Shown: positions 45,792-54,612 of the stretch, in pieces
How positions within the stretch are numbered: position 1 is the stretch's first letter
Layout: every line of letters begins with the position of its first letter
Source of the DNA: Lysobacterales bacterium
Lineage (GTDB): Bacteria > Pseudomonadota > Gammaproteobacteria > Xanthomonadales > SZUA-5
Direction: 5' to 3'
Assembly: GCA_022841325.1 (NCBI GenBank)
Contig: JALHRS010000005.1
Location: 62,001-126,000 of the forward strand
Length of the DNA: 64,000 nucleotides
Translations under genes and position numbers: made by a program
Notes under the pieces: generated by a model
Told to the model about the DNA's origin: nothing
Databases searched by the model: none
What the model saw: only the letters and a program-made list of their open reading frames with translations

Positions 45792-46664
45792 TCAATGACC
45801 GTGCACCGGTGGCGCCGCGTTACGCGCGCGACAGCTTTCGTTGTAGACCTCAAGTGCGCTTTGTTCGGTCGCCTTGTAGCGCGAAAGCCGCGCCATCAGA
45901 TCGTCGAAATCGACCTGATGGCCATCGAAATCCGGTCCGTCGACGCAGGCAAACTTGATGCTGTCGCCAATCTTCACCCGGCAGCCGCCGCACATGCCGG
46001 TGCCATCCACCATGACCGGATTCAGGCTGACCATGGTCCTGATGCCGTGCGCCCGGGTGGCTTCGGCACAACCCTTCATCATGATCGGCGGCCCGATGGC
46101 CACGACTTCGTCGATATCCGGATGCGCCTTGATGGCCTGCTCGATACCGACCGTCACCAGACCCTTGATCCCGGCCGAACCGTCATCGGTGCAGACGATC
46201 AGCTCATCGCAGCAGGCGCGGAACTTGTCCTCCCAGAACATCAGTTCGCGGTTGCGAAAGCCGAGCACGCCGATGACGTAGGCACCGCTCTCCTTGTAGG
46301 CCCGGGCTTGCGGATACACCGGCGCCACGCCCAGACCACCGCCCACGCACACCACCTTCCTGGCACTGCCGACATGACTGGGAATACCCATCGGACCCAC
46401 CATCGCATGCAGACAGGTGCCCACCTGGCAATGCTGCTGCATCGAACGCGTGGTCTTGCCCACCGCCTGAATCACCAGCGTGATGGTTCCGCGAGCGGCA
46501 TCGAAGTCGGCGATGGTCAACGGTATGCGCTCACCCTGCGGGTGCTCCATCACGATAACGAACTGCCCCGGCCGCGCCGCCCGCGACATCAGCGGATGCA
46601 GCACCTCCAGCAGATAGGTGACCTCGGAGAAATCCTGTCGGGCAACAATCGGAAAATCGGACAT
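45792..46664 (-). CDS. Ferredoxin-NADP reductase-like flavoprotein (NfnA/SudB type)
   Basis: 290 residues. The start at ATG 46664 (MSDFPIVARQDFSEVTYLLE) is preceded by GAGG. It has an FAD domain ('RPGQFVIVMEHPQGERIPLTI'), an NAD(P) domain (VVCVGGGLGVAPVYPQARAY) and a C-terminal [2Fe-2S] motif, VDGTGMCGGCRVKIGDSIKF with a further Cys in FACVDGPDFDGH. This is the layout of NfnA, SudB and the PyrK/HydG-type family. With the next gene it should form a heterodimer that exchanges electrons between NAD(P)H and ferredoxin. It is the first gene of the operon. The divergent region 46665-46871 should hold its promoter. Confidence 0.88.
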   Translation of the reverse strand: MSDFPIVARQDFSEVTYLLEVLHPLMSRAARPGQFVIVMEHPQGERIPLTIADFDAARGTITLVIQAVGKTTRSMQQHCQVGTCLHAMVGPMGIPSHVGSARKVVCVGGGLGVAPVYPQARAYKESGAYVIGVLGFRNRELMFWEDKFRACCDELIVCTDDGSAGIKGLVTVGIEQAIKAHPDIDEVVAIGPPIMMKGCAEATRAHGIRTMVSLNPVMVDGTGMCGGCRVKIGDSIKFACVDGPDFDGHQVDFDDLMARLSRYKATEQSALEVYNESCRARNAAPPVHGH

Positions 46665-46871
46665 GGCAGCCTCTGTGAGAGCCAGGCGTTCATGCGCCGC
46701 CGCAGTGTCCAACCACTCCACGCGTCGAGCTTTCCCGGCTTGATGAAGCCTATCCCCCCTGCCCGCCGGCACCTTGCGATGGATCAAGCACGGGTCGCCA
46801 GGTCGCTCATTTGAATCACGCCAAGTCGAATCGGCGCTGTAACATCAGCCGAAACTGCCGCGGACCTTTCC

Positions 46872-48695
46872 ATGCAACGAACCTGGACATTAGTGCCCCC
46901 GACGTTGGCTTTCGCCCTCCTGGCAATGGTGCTGATCGCGACCTGGCTGGCTGTCTCTGGTCCCTGGACCTTCGCCCACGACGAGGGCCTGACCGGGCTC
47001 ACGGCCGTCAATGTCCTTGATGGTATGTGGCCCCACATTGACTTTGTCGACCCCTACACCGGTGGCGCGGCGTTCCTGCACTCGCTGATGTACCGCATCT
47101 TTGGCGTCAGCATCATGGCGAGCCGCTATGCGCTGTTCGCGGCCGCGCTGCTGCTGGGGGCAGCCTTGTTCGCATTGGCAAGATTCAGGCACACAGCTAC
47201 CCAGGCCGCATTTGCTGCGGCAATGGCCCTGGCGTGGGGCCCCGTGGTCTACATGACCGCGCTGCCGTCCTGGTACAACCTCAGTGCCATGGCCATGGGT
47301 GCGGCATTCCTGATTTATGGCTGGCGCTCGAACCGCTATGCATGGATTGTCCTCGCGGGCGTTTTCGGCGGCCTCTCGATCCTCGCCAAATCCACCGGTA
47401 TCTATTTCTGCATCACTGCCGTGCTGTTTCTGGCAAGCCGCAGGGGGCCGGGACAACTCCCAGTGGCTTTACGCCTGACTGCAGCACTGTGCGCTGGTCT
47501 GTTCGTTTGCCTGTTGACCTTCAAAGCCCTGACGCCATCGGTAGTGTTCTATCTACTCCTGCCAGTGCTCGCCATCACATTCTTCGTGAGCCTGCCCGGG
47601 TCGGTCTCGAGTCCGTCGCAAGCTCCGCGCCCCATGCTCAACTTCATCGCGGCGTTCACCGTCGGCGTATCCGCGGTGATCCTGCCCTGGCTGGCTCTGT
47701 ATGCATGGAAATCAGGCTTGACAGCCCTTTGGCACGGAATGGTGGTCCTGCCCAGCAGCAGACTCGAATTCGCCACACGCCCCTTACCACCGCTGGCGAC
47801 CTCGATCGGCGCAGTGGTCTGCATCGCGGTCTTTGTGGCTCGGACGCAATTGGCCCCCGCGGCGCGCCGCTACGCAGACCTGGGCATCGTCGCGCTGCTT
47901 CTGCTGGTCCTGGCGATGAGTCGAGAGGCTACGGTCTACCAATGGGTATGGAACACGATCCGCTGGCTGCTTCCGCTTGCCGCATCCAGCTATTTCCTGG
48001 CGCGATGCATCCAGGCACAGCGCGGCGACGAGGAAAAGGCTGCCCTGCCAGATCTGCTGTGGATGGCAGCAGCTTTCGGCTCCTTCATACAGTTCCCGTT
48101 TTCCTTTCCGCTGTACTTTGCCTACATTGCACCTGTCTTTGTCCTCGCGATATTCGTGACTGCCACGCACTTCGACCGCGAGCCAGGCATTCTCCCGTGG
48201 GCCGTGGCCGGTTTTCTGGGCTTCTTCTGCATCCATACCATGCACGGCAGCAATATTGCGGCCCTGGGCAGCGCCGTGCTGCCACCTGCAAACGCCCAGT
48301 ATCTGGACTTGCCGCGAGTTCGCCTGCGGGCACCGGAATATGACCAGACCGTCTACCAGCGTATCGCGGAGCTCGTCAGGCAACATGGAAATGGCCTACC
48401 CATACTGGCGTACCCGGATTGCCCGGAAGTCCCGTTTTTCTCCGGAGCCAGGTCTGTGCTGCGCAGCCCCTATCGCTTCATGGACCCGCAGGAAGTCGAC
48501 GTCGTGCACCTGCAACAGACTTTTTCCAGTCACCGGATCGACCTCGCGGTCCTGAACAAGGAGCCGCAGTTCTCACCCCCGATCAATGACGCCGAGTATC
48601 AAGTCATCGCCGAGCAGTTCCCCAACATCGAGGACGTAGGTCCATTCAGGGTCATGTGGCGAGGCACGGCGGAGGAGCTCCCGGCAGCCAGGTGA
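46872..48695 (+). CDS. GT39/ArnT-like membrane glycosyltransferase
   Basis: A 607-residue polytopic protein with about a dozen hydrophobic helices. The first periplasmic loop carries an acidic pair, TFAHDEGLTG, as in PMT/ArnT-type (GT39/GT83) enzymes, followed by FVDPYTGGAAFLHSLMYRIF. Such enzymes transfer a sugar from a polyprenyl-phosphate donor to lipid A, protein or polysaccharide outside the inner membrane. The C-terminal ~150 residues form a soluble periplasmic domain. A GtrB-like GT2 that could make the donor is encoded at 50137-51105. The acceptor is unknown. It is divergent from the Nfn operon. Confidence 0.8.
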   Translation: MQRTWTLVPPTLAFALLAMVLIATWLAVSGPWTFAHDEGLTGLTAVNVLDGMWPHIDFVDPYTGGAAFLHSLMYRIFGVSIMASRYALFAAALLLGAALFALARFRHTATQAAFAAAMALAWGPVVYMTALPSWYNLSAMAMGAAFLIYGWRSNRYAWIVLAGVFGGLSILAKSTGIYFCITAVLFLASRRGPGQLPVALRLTAALCAGLFVCLLTFKALTPSVVFYLLLPVLAITFFVSLPGSVSSPSQAPRPMLNFIAAFTVGVSAVILPWLALYAWKSGLTALWHGMVVLPSSRLEFATRPLPPLATSIGAVVCIAVFVARTQLAPAARRYADLGIVALLLLVLAMSREATVYQWVWNTIRWLLPLAASSYFLARCIQAQRGDEEKAALPDLLWMAAAFGSFIQFPFSFPLYFAYIAPVFVLAIFVTATHFDREPGILPWAVAGFLGFFCIHTMHGSNIAALGSAVLPPANAQYLDLPRVRLRAPEYDQTVYQRIAELVRQHGNGLPILAYPDCPEVPFFSGARSVLRSPYRFMDPQEVDVVHLQQTFSSHRIDLAVLNKEPQFSPPINDAEYQVIAEQFPNIEDVGPFRVMWRGTAEELPAAR

Positions 48696-48730
48696 TCCGA
48701 TGCTGGGCTGCGCCCGCAACCAGGGCTGGG

Positions 48731-49357
48731 TCAGGAGCACCTCATGACGATGCCCGTATACGGAATACGCAAGGGCGACAGATCCATGAATACTTCAACG
48801 CGCTGGAAGGAGGACTGCGCCAACTCCCGGTACGCGAACTCAGTGCGTACTTCCGTGCCGCGGTCCTTGGACACCACATAACGAGCACTGCGCGACTGCT
48901 CGCTGGTGTACACCGGATCCAACGTAATCAATGAACCACCTGGCTTCAGCACCCGTCTTGCGGCGCTGAACAGCGCCTTCGCCGACCCATCCTCAAGATG
49001 ATGCAGCAGCCCGAAAGCCAGGGCGTGATCCGCCAGTTCATCGCGCGGGCGATAGTCAGGGGTCAGTTCTTCGCATCTGAAGACGGCCTTTCTGCCGCGA
49101 AAACGCCGGCTGGCTTCGGCGATGTAATCAGGGTTCCGATCGAAGCCCACATAGGCTGTTTCCTCCGGCAGGTATTGGAGAATCTCGCCGGTCCCGCACC
49201 CGATGTCGACCACGGTAGAGTCCGACGCCAGGCTTGGAAGCAGCAATTCCTCGACTACCCTGCGGCGCCAGCGGTAAGCACCCACCAGATGTTGAAACAG
49301 ATCATAAGGCCAAGGACTTGCGAGCAGATGGCGAATTCCGGAGCGAACCTCTGACAT
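48731..49357 (-). CDS. SAM-dependent class I methyltransferase
   Basis: A 208-residue Rossmann-type methyltransferase. Motif I is VVDIGCGTGEILQYLP, the acidic loop is AYVGFDRNPDYIAEASR, and 'LADHALAFGLLHHLED' and 'RVLKPGGSLITLDPVY' mark motifs III and IV. The start at ATG 49357 (MSEVRSGIRHLL) follows AAAGG at 6 nt. The substrate is unknown; its place in a sugar/lipid-carrier cluster suggests a glycan or lipid. It is convergent with the GT39-like gene and lies 72 bp downstream of a second methyltransferase gene. Confidence 0.85.
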   Translation of the reverse strand: MSEVRSGIRHLLASPWPYDLFQHLVGAYRWRRRVVEELLLPSLASDSTVVDIGCGTGEILQYLPEETAYVGFDRNPDYIAEASRRFRGRKAVFRCEELTPDYRPRDELADHALAFGLLHHLEDGSAKALFSAARRVLKPGGSLITLDPVYTSEQSRSARYVVSKDRGTEVRTEFAYRELAQSSFQRVEVFMDLSPLRIPYTGIVMRCS

Positions 49358-49429
49358 TGGCATCCTTTCTTCCAAGGCCTGCGGCCTGTTCACGTATCGC
49401 CTCGATTCCAGCAACAGAGCCGGCATGGA

Positions 49430-50140
49430 TCATTCGAGCGCTGGAGCGCCAGTACCGGCGGCTCTAGACATCTCCAGGCAATATTGGGCGCCGAGCGGCA
49501 GCCATCCCAGCAGCGCCTCCAGGCCGCGGAGGAACGCCAACTGCCTGGGAAAAAAGAGCGTGTAGTTACGGGCGTCGATCCTCAGCCCGGCACACCGAGC
49601 ATGTCCGAGCGTCTCCGCCATCGTCAACATGCTCGCGCCTGCATCGAAGACGCAGCGCTCAAACACCCAACGGGTCGCCGGGTTGCGCGGATTGTGCTCG
49701 AACAGGAAAAACTTGCCGGTGTTGGGCTCGAGCATGCTGGCACAACGCGACATCTCCCGATCCCGGTCTTCCACCGGAATGTGATGAAACACATTGGCAG
49801 CGAGAATGAGGTCGAAATGATCGAGCGGAAGCAGTGATGCATCTGCTACCAGCCGCGCCCGCGGCACCGCTCTTGCCGCATGTTCAAGAGAAACCGCCGA
49901 AACATCGAAGCCCCAGACCTCTGCAGTTGGAAATCGCGCCTCCAGCAGGCGCAGGCTCTTGCCGATTCCGCAGCCGAAATCAAGAATCCGCCGAGGCGCT
50001 CGCCCGCAGCGCCGCGCCAACACTTCGATCTTGTACTCGGTGAAATAGGGATCCTCAGCCTGAGACTTGGGCAGACATGCACGCAGCGCCTCATCGTAGC
50101 TGTCGGCGTGACCGTCGAACTCGGGCGGTCTTTCGGTCAC
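49430..50140 (-). CDS. SAM-dependent class I methyltransferase
   Basis: 236 residues starting at GTG 50140, which overlaps the GT2 stop as GTGA and has GGAG 9 nt upstream; the long open frame beyond it is only antisense-free space inside the GT2 gene. Motif I is ILDFGCGIGKSLRLLE, followed by VWGFDVSAVSLEHAARAV and 'LILAANVFHHIPVEDRDREM'. The C-terminus ('FFPRQLAFLRGLEALLGWLP') could lie at the membrane surface. Coupling to a polyprenyl-phosphate sugar transferase suggests it modifies the same glycan (inferred). Confidence 0.85.
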   Translation of the reverse strand: MTERPPEFDGHADSYDEALRACLPKSQAEDPYFTEYKIEVLARRCGRAPRRILDFGCGIGKSLRLLEARFPTAEVWGFDVSAVSLEHAARAVPRARLVADASLLPLDHFDLILAANVFHHIPVEDRDREMSRCASMLEPNTGKFFLFEHNPRNPATRWVFERCVFDAGASMLTMAETLGHARCAGLRIDARNYTLFFPRQLAFLRGLEALLGWLPLGAQYCLEMSRAAGTGAPALE

Positions 50141-51105
50141 AGCTTTCGCTCCTGCCAGGTTGTCGTGCGGACCACGAACTGTGGCTTGCCATTCAATTTC
50201 AGGTAAGCCCTTCCCAGATATTCGCCCACCATGCCGATACAGAAAGTCTGGATACCACCGACAAAGAGCACTGTTGCGGCCAGCGAAGCCCATCCGGCTG
50301 GAGTTTCCGGACTGGTGATCTTGAAATAAATAACAACCCCGATCATCAGGATGCTGACAATCGTGAGGCCGAAACCGAGCAAGGTGGCAAAACGCAAGGG
50401 GAAAATTGAGAAACTCGTTGCCATCTTCAACCAAAGTGAAATGGAGCGCTGCAGGTTGTAATTTCCGGCACCGACAGCTCTGGCCTGGTGCTCAATATCA
50501 ACGACAACGAAGGCCTGGGTGACATTCAGGATGAGCCCGTCGAGATAGGCATAAGGCCCATCGTACTTGATGATGTCCGGAATGACTGATCGGCGAATCG
50601 CCTTGAACGATGACAGATAAAGACCACGCGGCTTCTTCAACAGAATTGTCGCGGCCAGATCGTTGAACCAGCTGCCCAGCTTCTTCCAGGCGGCATGCTG
50701 TCGACCCTGGTAGCGGGTGTAACAGACGTCAGCATCGGGATTGTCCCGGAGTGCGTTGACGAGTTTGATGATCTCACTGGGTGCATGCTGCAGGTCGTCA
50801 TCCATGATGACGATCAAGCCGCCTCTGGCGACATGCAAGCCAGCCATCGTGGCGCTGTGCTGACCGAAGTTCCTGCGCAGTGACAACCCTCGAATGAAGC
50901 CATGGCGTGCGGCCAGTTCCTCGATCTTCTTCCAGCTGCCATCCGGGCTGCAGTCATTGACCAAGATCAACTCGAAATCGTCGCCCATGGCAGCGTCGCG
51001 CATGGCTTCCAGGACCTTGCTGACCAGTTCTTCGAGGATAGGCTCGCTGCGATAGACCGGTACGACCAGCGAGATCCCCGGCGATTTCTTGTTATCGTTT
51101 TCCAT
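50137..51105 (-). CDS. GtrB/ArnC-like family 2 glycosyltransferase
   Basis: 322 residues. The N-terminal GT-A domain has SLVVPVYRSEPILEELVSK, ILVNDCSPDGSW, LRRNFGQHSATMAGL and the metal motif IVIMDDDLQHAPSE. Two C-terminal membrane helices follow (~240-260 and ~275-300). This layout is that of polyprenyl-phosphate sugar synthases (GtrB, ArnC, DPM1). It would supply a lipid-linked sugar to a GT39/GtrC-type transferase such as the one at 46872-48695. It overlaps the upstream epimerase gene by 14 nt. Base composition is visibly lower in GC than the housekeeping genes. Confidence 0.9.
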   Translation of the reverse strand: MENDNKKSPGISLVVPVYRSEPILEELVSKVLEAMRDAAMGDDFELILVNDCSPDGSWKKIEELAARHGFIRGLSLRRNFGQHSATMAGLHVARGGLIVIMDDDLQHAPSEIIKLVNALRDNPDADVCYTRYQGRQHAAWKKLGSWFNDLAATILLKKPRGLYLSSFKAIRRSVIPDIIKYDGPYAYLDGLILNVTQAFVVVDIEHQARAVGAGNYNLQRSISLWLKMATSFSIFPLRFATLLGFGLTIVSILMIGVVIYFKITSPETPAGWASLAATVLFVGGIQTFCIGMVGEYLGRAYLKLNGKPQFVVRTTTWQERKL

Positions 51106-51787
51106 AATATTTGTTCAGGGTCTTTTTCAAGTAATCTCCAGAAAACACGACGCCTGCATCCTTGATGACCGATCGAATTGGATCAATGTTTATCGAATAG
51201 GCGCTATATCGGGACTTCAAGTCCAATACCGCGGGCTTTCCAACGATCTCTTCCATGATCCGCACGATGTCCATGACCGAATGGTCTTCCGGATTTGCCA
51301 CATTCACGGTAGTCGCGCGAAATTCGGGCCGGCGGACGAGCTCACGGACAATCCGCGCAATGTCGTCGACGTCGATGATGTTCCGTCGCGCCCCTTTCCA
51401 GATCGAGAATCCTTCGCTCCTGCTGATCCGCGCATACAGGTAGTTGAGCAGCGTGTGTGGATTCGGGGAATTCCCTGCGACCTGAGGCAAGCGCACGATG
51501 AGGTGTTGCGGGTGCTTTCGAGCCAGCGACTCCATGGCAAGTCGATGCTGCACATAGGGCGAAGTGCGGGCAGTCTGATCCTCCACGCTGCAGGTGCTGA
51601 ACTGCACGAAGCAATTGACCTCGGACAGCCTTTCCAGGCTCGCCATCAGCCGTGCTTTTTCCCTTTCAAATTCGGAGTCCATCACGCAATTCGAATTCGA
51701 AACTCCGGCTGCATAGATGCAGACCGAAGGATCTGCCTCGAAATGCGGCGCCATTGCCTTGGCCAGAAGCCCGGATCCGATGATCAT
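51092..51787 (-). CDS. NAD-dependent epimerase/dehydratase-family protein
   Basis: A 231-residue extended SDR-like protein. The nucleotide loop is GSGLLAKAM at the very N-terminus. SSC-type (FSTCSVEDQ) and active-site segments are present, but the usual YxxxK reads YVQHR, so the catalytic Lys position appears to be Arg. 'GARRNIIDVDDIARIVRELV' matches the family's C-terminal domain. It is shorter than typical sugar epimerases. It is the first gene of the GT2/methyltransferase unit. It may make or modify a nucleotide sugar, or have lost activity. Confidence 0.78.
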   Translation of the reverse strand: MIIGSGLLAKAMAPHFEADPSVCIYAAGVSNSNCVMDSEFEREKARLMASLERLSEVNCFVQFSTCSVEDQTARTSPYVQHRLAMESLARKHPQHLIVRLPQVAGNSPNPHTLLNYLYARISRSEGFSIWKGARRNIIDVDDIARIVRELVRRPEFRATTVNVANPEDHSVMDIVRIMEEIVGKPAVLDLKSRYSAYSINIDPIRSVIKDAGVVFSGDYLKKTLNKYYGKR

Positions 51788-52035
51788 GGGCCTGGAGCTG
51801 TGCCAACAGTAGGCCTCGGGTCGGCTGGCCACAGTTCGCGGTCCCTTCTTGCTCGCGCGTTGCCGGCCCTATCTGGCGATGCCGTCAGATCTGTAGCTGA
51901 AGACGATTTCATGGGTGGGTGCTCGCGCCAGATCTTCGTGCTCGTGACCGCCCTCAGTGTAACCGATCCGGCTGCCTGCTCCGGGTACCGGAGGCTTCCT
52001 GGCGAGATGATTCTCGGTCGAGCCGGCGCCTGTGC

Positions 52036-52785
52036 TCAGCCGGCCTCGTGCGGCTGATCCACCATCGGCGTCAGCGCCGGATCGAGGGCGATGCGCTCGT
52101 CGAACACGAAGCAGCGATCACGGTAGGCATAGCCACCGACCTGCTCGAAATAGGCGAGGATGCCGCCTTCCAGTTGCAGCACATCTCCGTATCCCGCCTG
52201 CTGCATCCAGATCGCCGCCTTCTCGCAGCGGATGCCGCCGGTGCAGAAACTGACGACGGTCTTGCCGCGCAACGCCTCGCGATGGGCCTCCAGCGCCTCG
52301 GGCAGTTCGGTGAACCTGGAAATGGGCAGTGTGATGGCATCAGCGAAGCTGCCGTAGGCCGATTCCTGCTGGTTGCGGGTGTCGACCAGCGCGATTTCGC
52401 GGCCGCTGTCATCGACGCCTTGCGCGAGCCAGCGTGCCAGCGTTGGCGGATCAACGGCAGGTGCCCGGGCGCTGGCCGGTTCCAGCCCGGCCTGTCTGAA
52501 GGTGATGGTCTCGCGCTTGGCTTTCACCAGCAGCTTGCGGAAAGGCACGAAGTTGCTCTGGCTCCATTTCAACGCCATCCCGGCAAAACGCGGGTCAGCC
52601 AGCAAGGTGTCGACAAATCCGCGCAAGGCGCTGGCTTCGGCCGCCAGCACCAGATTGATTCCCTCCGGCGCTACCAGCACGGTACCGCGCACACCTGCCG
52701 CCGACAGCTGCAGCCGCAGTTGAACGACCAGCGCATCGACATCAGCGATCGCAACGAAACGGTAAGCTGCAAGGTTGAGGATCAT
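52036..52785 (-). CDS. trhO: tRNA uridine(34) hydroxylase TrhO (rhodanese-like, UPF0176)
   Basis: 249 residues. The N-terminal ferredoxin-like domain opens MILNLAAYRFVAI and has 'GTVLVAPEGINLVLAA'. The rhodanese domain carries 'IALVDTRNQQESAYG' and the diagnostic active-site loop FCTGGIRCEKAAIWM. TrhO makes 5-hydroxyuridine at the wobble position of some tRNAs using O2. The length is a little below the E. coli enzyme because the C-terminal cysteine-rich tail is missing, as in the short class. It is a single gene between two intergenic stretches. Confidence 0.93.
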   Translation of the reverse strand: MILNLAAYRFVAIADVDALVVQLRLQLSAAGVRGTVLVAPEGINLVLAAEASALRGFVDTLLADPRFAGMALKWSQSNFVPFRKLLVKAKRETITFRQAGLEPASARAPAVDPPTLARWLAQGVDDSGREIALVDTRNQQESAYGSFADAITLPISRFTELPEALEAHREALRGKTVVSFCTGGIRCEKAAIWMQQAGYGDVLQLEGGILAYFEQVGGYAYRDRCFVFDERIALDPALTPMVDQPHEAG

Positions 52786-52925
52786 CAGCGGGCAAGAGGC
52801 AGGCCGTACACCTGAAGTCAGGGCGCCGGATGATAGGTGATTGCCAGGGATTGCGCCCCGCCAACATGGGCCACCGCGACGAGACGGGGTTTTCCCACTA
52901 CTGCAGGATTTGCCGTGGTTATGGC

Positions 52926-52955
52926 GGGTGCGCCGATTTCTCTATCGGCGCACCC
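52926..52955 (-). terminator. Strong hairpin after the small exported protein gene
   Basis: A perfect 12-bp stem (GGGTGCGCCGAT, 52926-52937, with 52944-52955) and 6-nt loop sits 17 bp past the 3' end of the 93-residue gene. There is no T-run on the minus strand, so termination is inferred from stability and place. Confidence 0.55.
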
Positions 52956-52972
52956 GTAGTCGCCCTGCAGGA

Positions 52973-53254
52973 TCAGCGCGGAGTGTCGTTCTTGCTGTCG
53001 CTGTCAGACGTTTCCTGCTCAGCGTCCGAGGGCGCCGGCGGATCATTGCCCGTGTACGGTGTACCCGGATCGCATTCTTCCGCCTTGTTGCAGTCGTCGA
53101 CCGACTTCTGATCGCCCGGCGCGGGCGGCGTAGCCGGCACGGTGGTCTGGGCACTGGCCACGAGATGAGTGACAGCCACCAGCGGCGTCAGCGCCGTGGC
53201 AGGGCTTGCACAAGCAAACACCAGAGCGGTGGCCAGAGCAATACGAAACAGCAT
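52973..53254 (-). CDS. Small exported protein of unknown function
   Basis: 93 residues. The signal peptide is MLFRIALATALVFACASPAT, with cleavage near ATALTP. The mature part is low-complexity, rich in Ala, Pro, Asp, Glu and Ser, with two cysteines (DDCNKAEECDPGTPY) and an acidic C-terminus (AEQETSDSDSKNDTPR). No family is recognised. It has its own upstream gap and a strong hairpin after it. The signal peptide and the isolated position support a real gene, but it could also be a lineage-specific ORF. Confidence 0.6.
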   Translation of the reverse strand: MLFRIALATALVFACASPATALTPLVAVTHLVASAQTTVPATPPAPGDQKSVDDCNKAEECDPGTPYTGNDPPAPSDAEQETSDSDSKNDTPR

Positions 53255-53388
53255 CGCAACTCTCCCAAGAAATCGCCCGATCGGCGTTCAGTGAAGCTAG
53301 TCCACCTACCGCCTGACCGCAAGCGAACATCCGCCATGGGGTCGATCTAGCCGACGACAGGATGTGTGTCTCGTTCTGCGCCAGGAAC

Positions 53389-53820
53389 TCAGTCGATCTT
53401 GAGCGCTCCGACATCCAGCTTGTCACCCAATTGGGCCCCGATGCTGCTGGCCGTGCCGGCATTCAACTCGAGCACATAGCGCGCCGGAGCGCCACTGGGA
53501 TAGCTCGGACATTGATTGCCCAGCGAACATGGGGGCGTGTTCAGGCTCCAGCCCACCAGTGACCAGCTCTGATCGAAATAGAGGATGTCCAGCGGAATGC
53601 GGGTGTTCTTCATCCAGAAGGCCTGCGGTTCCTGACGCTCGAACAGGAACAGCATGCCGGCATCGGCATCGAGGTGCTCCCGATACATCAACCCGCGCGT
53701 GCGTTCGGCTTCATCGTCGGCGATCTCGACCCGGAAGACGTGGTCGCGCAGGACCACTACCGGCGTGGAGGTGGTGCACGCCGCGGATCCCAGTACCCAC
53801 AGTGCCAACAGCCAGCGCAT
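53389..53820 (-). CDS. DUF192-family lipoprotein
   Basis: 143 residues from ATG 53820 (MRWLLALWVLGSAACTTSTP), a signal peptide with a lipobox-like GSAAC. The DUF192 core is complete: 'FRVEIADDEAERTRGLMYRE', 'DAGMLFLFERQEPQAFWMKN' and 'RIPLDILYFDQSWSLVG', ending in 'YVLELNAGTASSIGAQLGDK'. The family has no settled function. The mature protein should be periplasmic and membrane-attached. It lies 67 bp downstream of alkB on the same strand; an operon is possible but not shown. Confidence 0.88.
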   Translation of the reverse strand: MRWLLALWVLGSAACTTSTPVVVLRDHVFRVEIADDEAERTRGLMYREHLDADAGMLFLFERQEPQAFWMKNTRIPLDILYFDQSWSLVGWSLNTPPCSLGNQCPSYPSGAPARYVLELNAGTASSIGAQLGDKLDVGALKID

Positions 53821-53887
53821 GCGTGTCCGCCCTTGCATTCGAAATCCGATGCGCATGCTAACCCGCAGCCTGCGCAAAATCTTCTGA

Positions 53888-54538
53888 TCAAGTCCGATCA
53901 GGCTGCGCTGCGTCCGCCAGGCGCTCGCCCGAGACGGGTCCTATCAGTCTGAAGGTGAGATTGATCCGCTCGGCGACCGGCGCCCGGGTCTTGTCGACGG
54001 CATGCTGATAAAGCGCCTGAGTCTGGCCCGCCATCAGCAGCAGACTGCCATGCTCCAGGGCCAGCGACTGCCGGATCGGGTTCGGGGTACGCGAGCGAAA
54101 GCGCATCGAACGGGTTGCGCCCAGGCTGACGGACGCAATGACGGGCTCCGCTCCGAGTTCAGCCTCGTCATCGGCGTGCCAACCCATGCTGTCCGCGCCG
54201 CTGCGATAGCGATTCACCAGCACGCTGTTGAAGGCACAACCGAGATCCTCCTGCAGGCGCTCGCGCAGGGCCTGCAAAGTGGGAGTCCACGGCAAGGGCT
54301 CGTGGCGAACCCGCGAATAGCGATAGGCTGCACCCGGATCGCCAATCCAGGCGGAAAGCCGCGGCGCCGGCAGCTCACGCCCGAACATGCGCACCCGGTG
54401 CTGGCTGAACGGCACTTCCGACATCAGGGCATCGAATGCGGCTTCAGCATCGGGCGCCCGCAACCAATCCGGCAAATAGCCCACGCTGGCTCCAGGCAGC
54501 GCCACCGCGAACATCCCCGGCAGCTGCTTGACCATCAC
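53888..54538 (-). CDS. alkB: AlkB-family 2-oxoglutarate/Fe(II) dioxygenase
   Basis: 216 residues of the AlkB family that oxidatively removes alkyl groups from nucleic-acid bases. The iron ligands are MGWHADDEAE (His-x-Asp) and the His of LYQHAVDK; the 2-oxoglutarate arginines are in RINLTFRLI. 'NSVLVNRYRSGADSMGWH' is the family's YxDGxDxxxxH-like block. The N-terminus differs from E. coli AlkB and is nearer the ALKBH2/3-like group found in xanthomonads. No adjacent ada gene is seen, so control is unknown. Confidence 0.92.
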   Translation of the reverse strand: MMVKQLPGMFAVALPGASVGYLPDWLRAPDAEAAFDALMSEVPFSQHRVRMFGRELPAPRLSAWIGDPGAAYRYSRVRHEPLPWTPTLQALRERLQEDLGCAFNSVLVNRYRSGADSMGWHADDEAELGAEPVIASVSLGATRSMRFRSRTPNPIRQSLALEHGSLLLMAGQTQALYQHAVDKTRAPVAERINLTFRLIGPVSGERLADAAQPDRT

Positions 54539-54612
54539 CCTGACCTCATCAAGGGCAGTAGCGCTGCCAGCGGCAACGCCACCACTCTGCCGCGGCCACC
54601 ACGACGGCCGCG

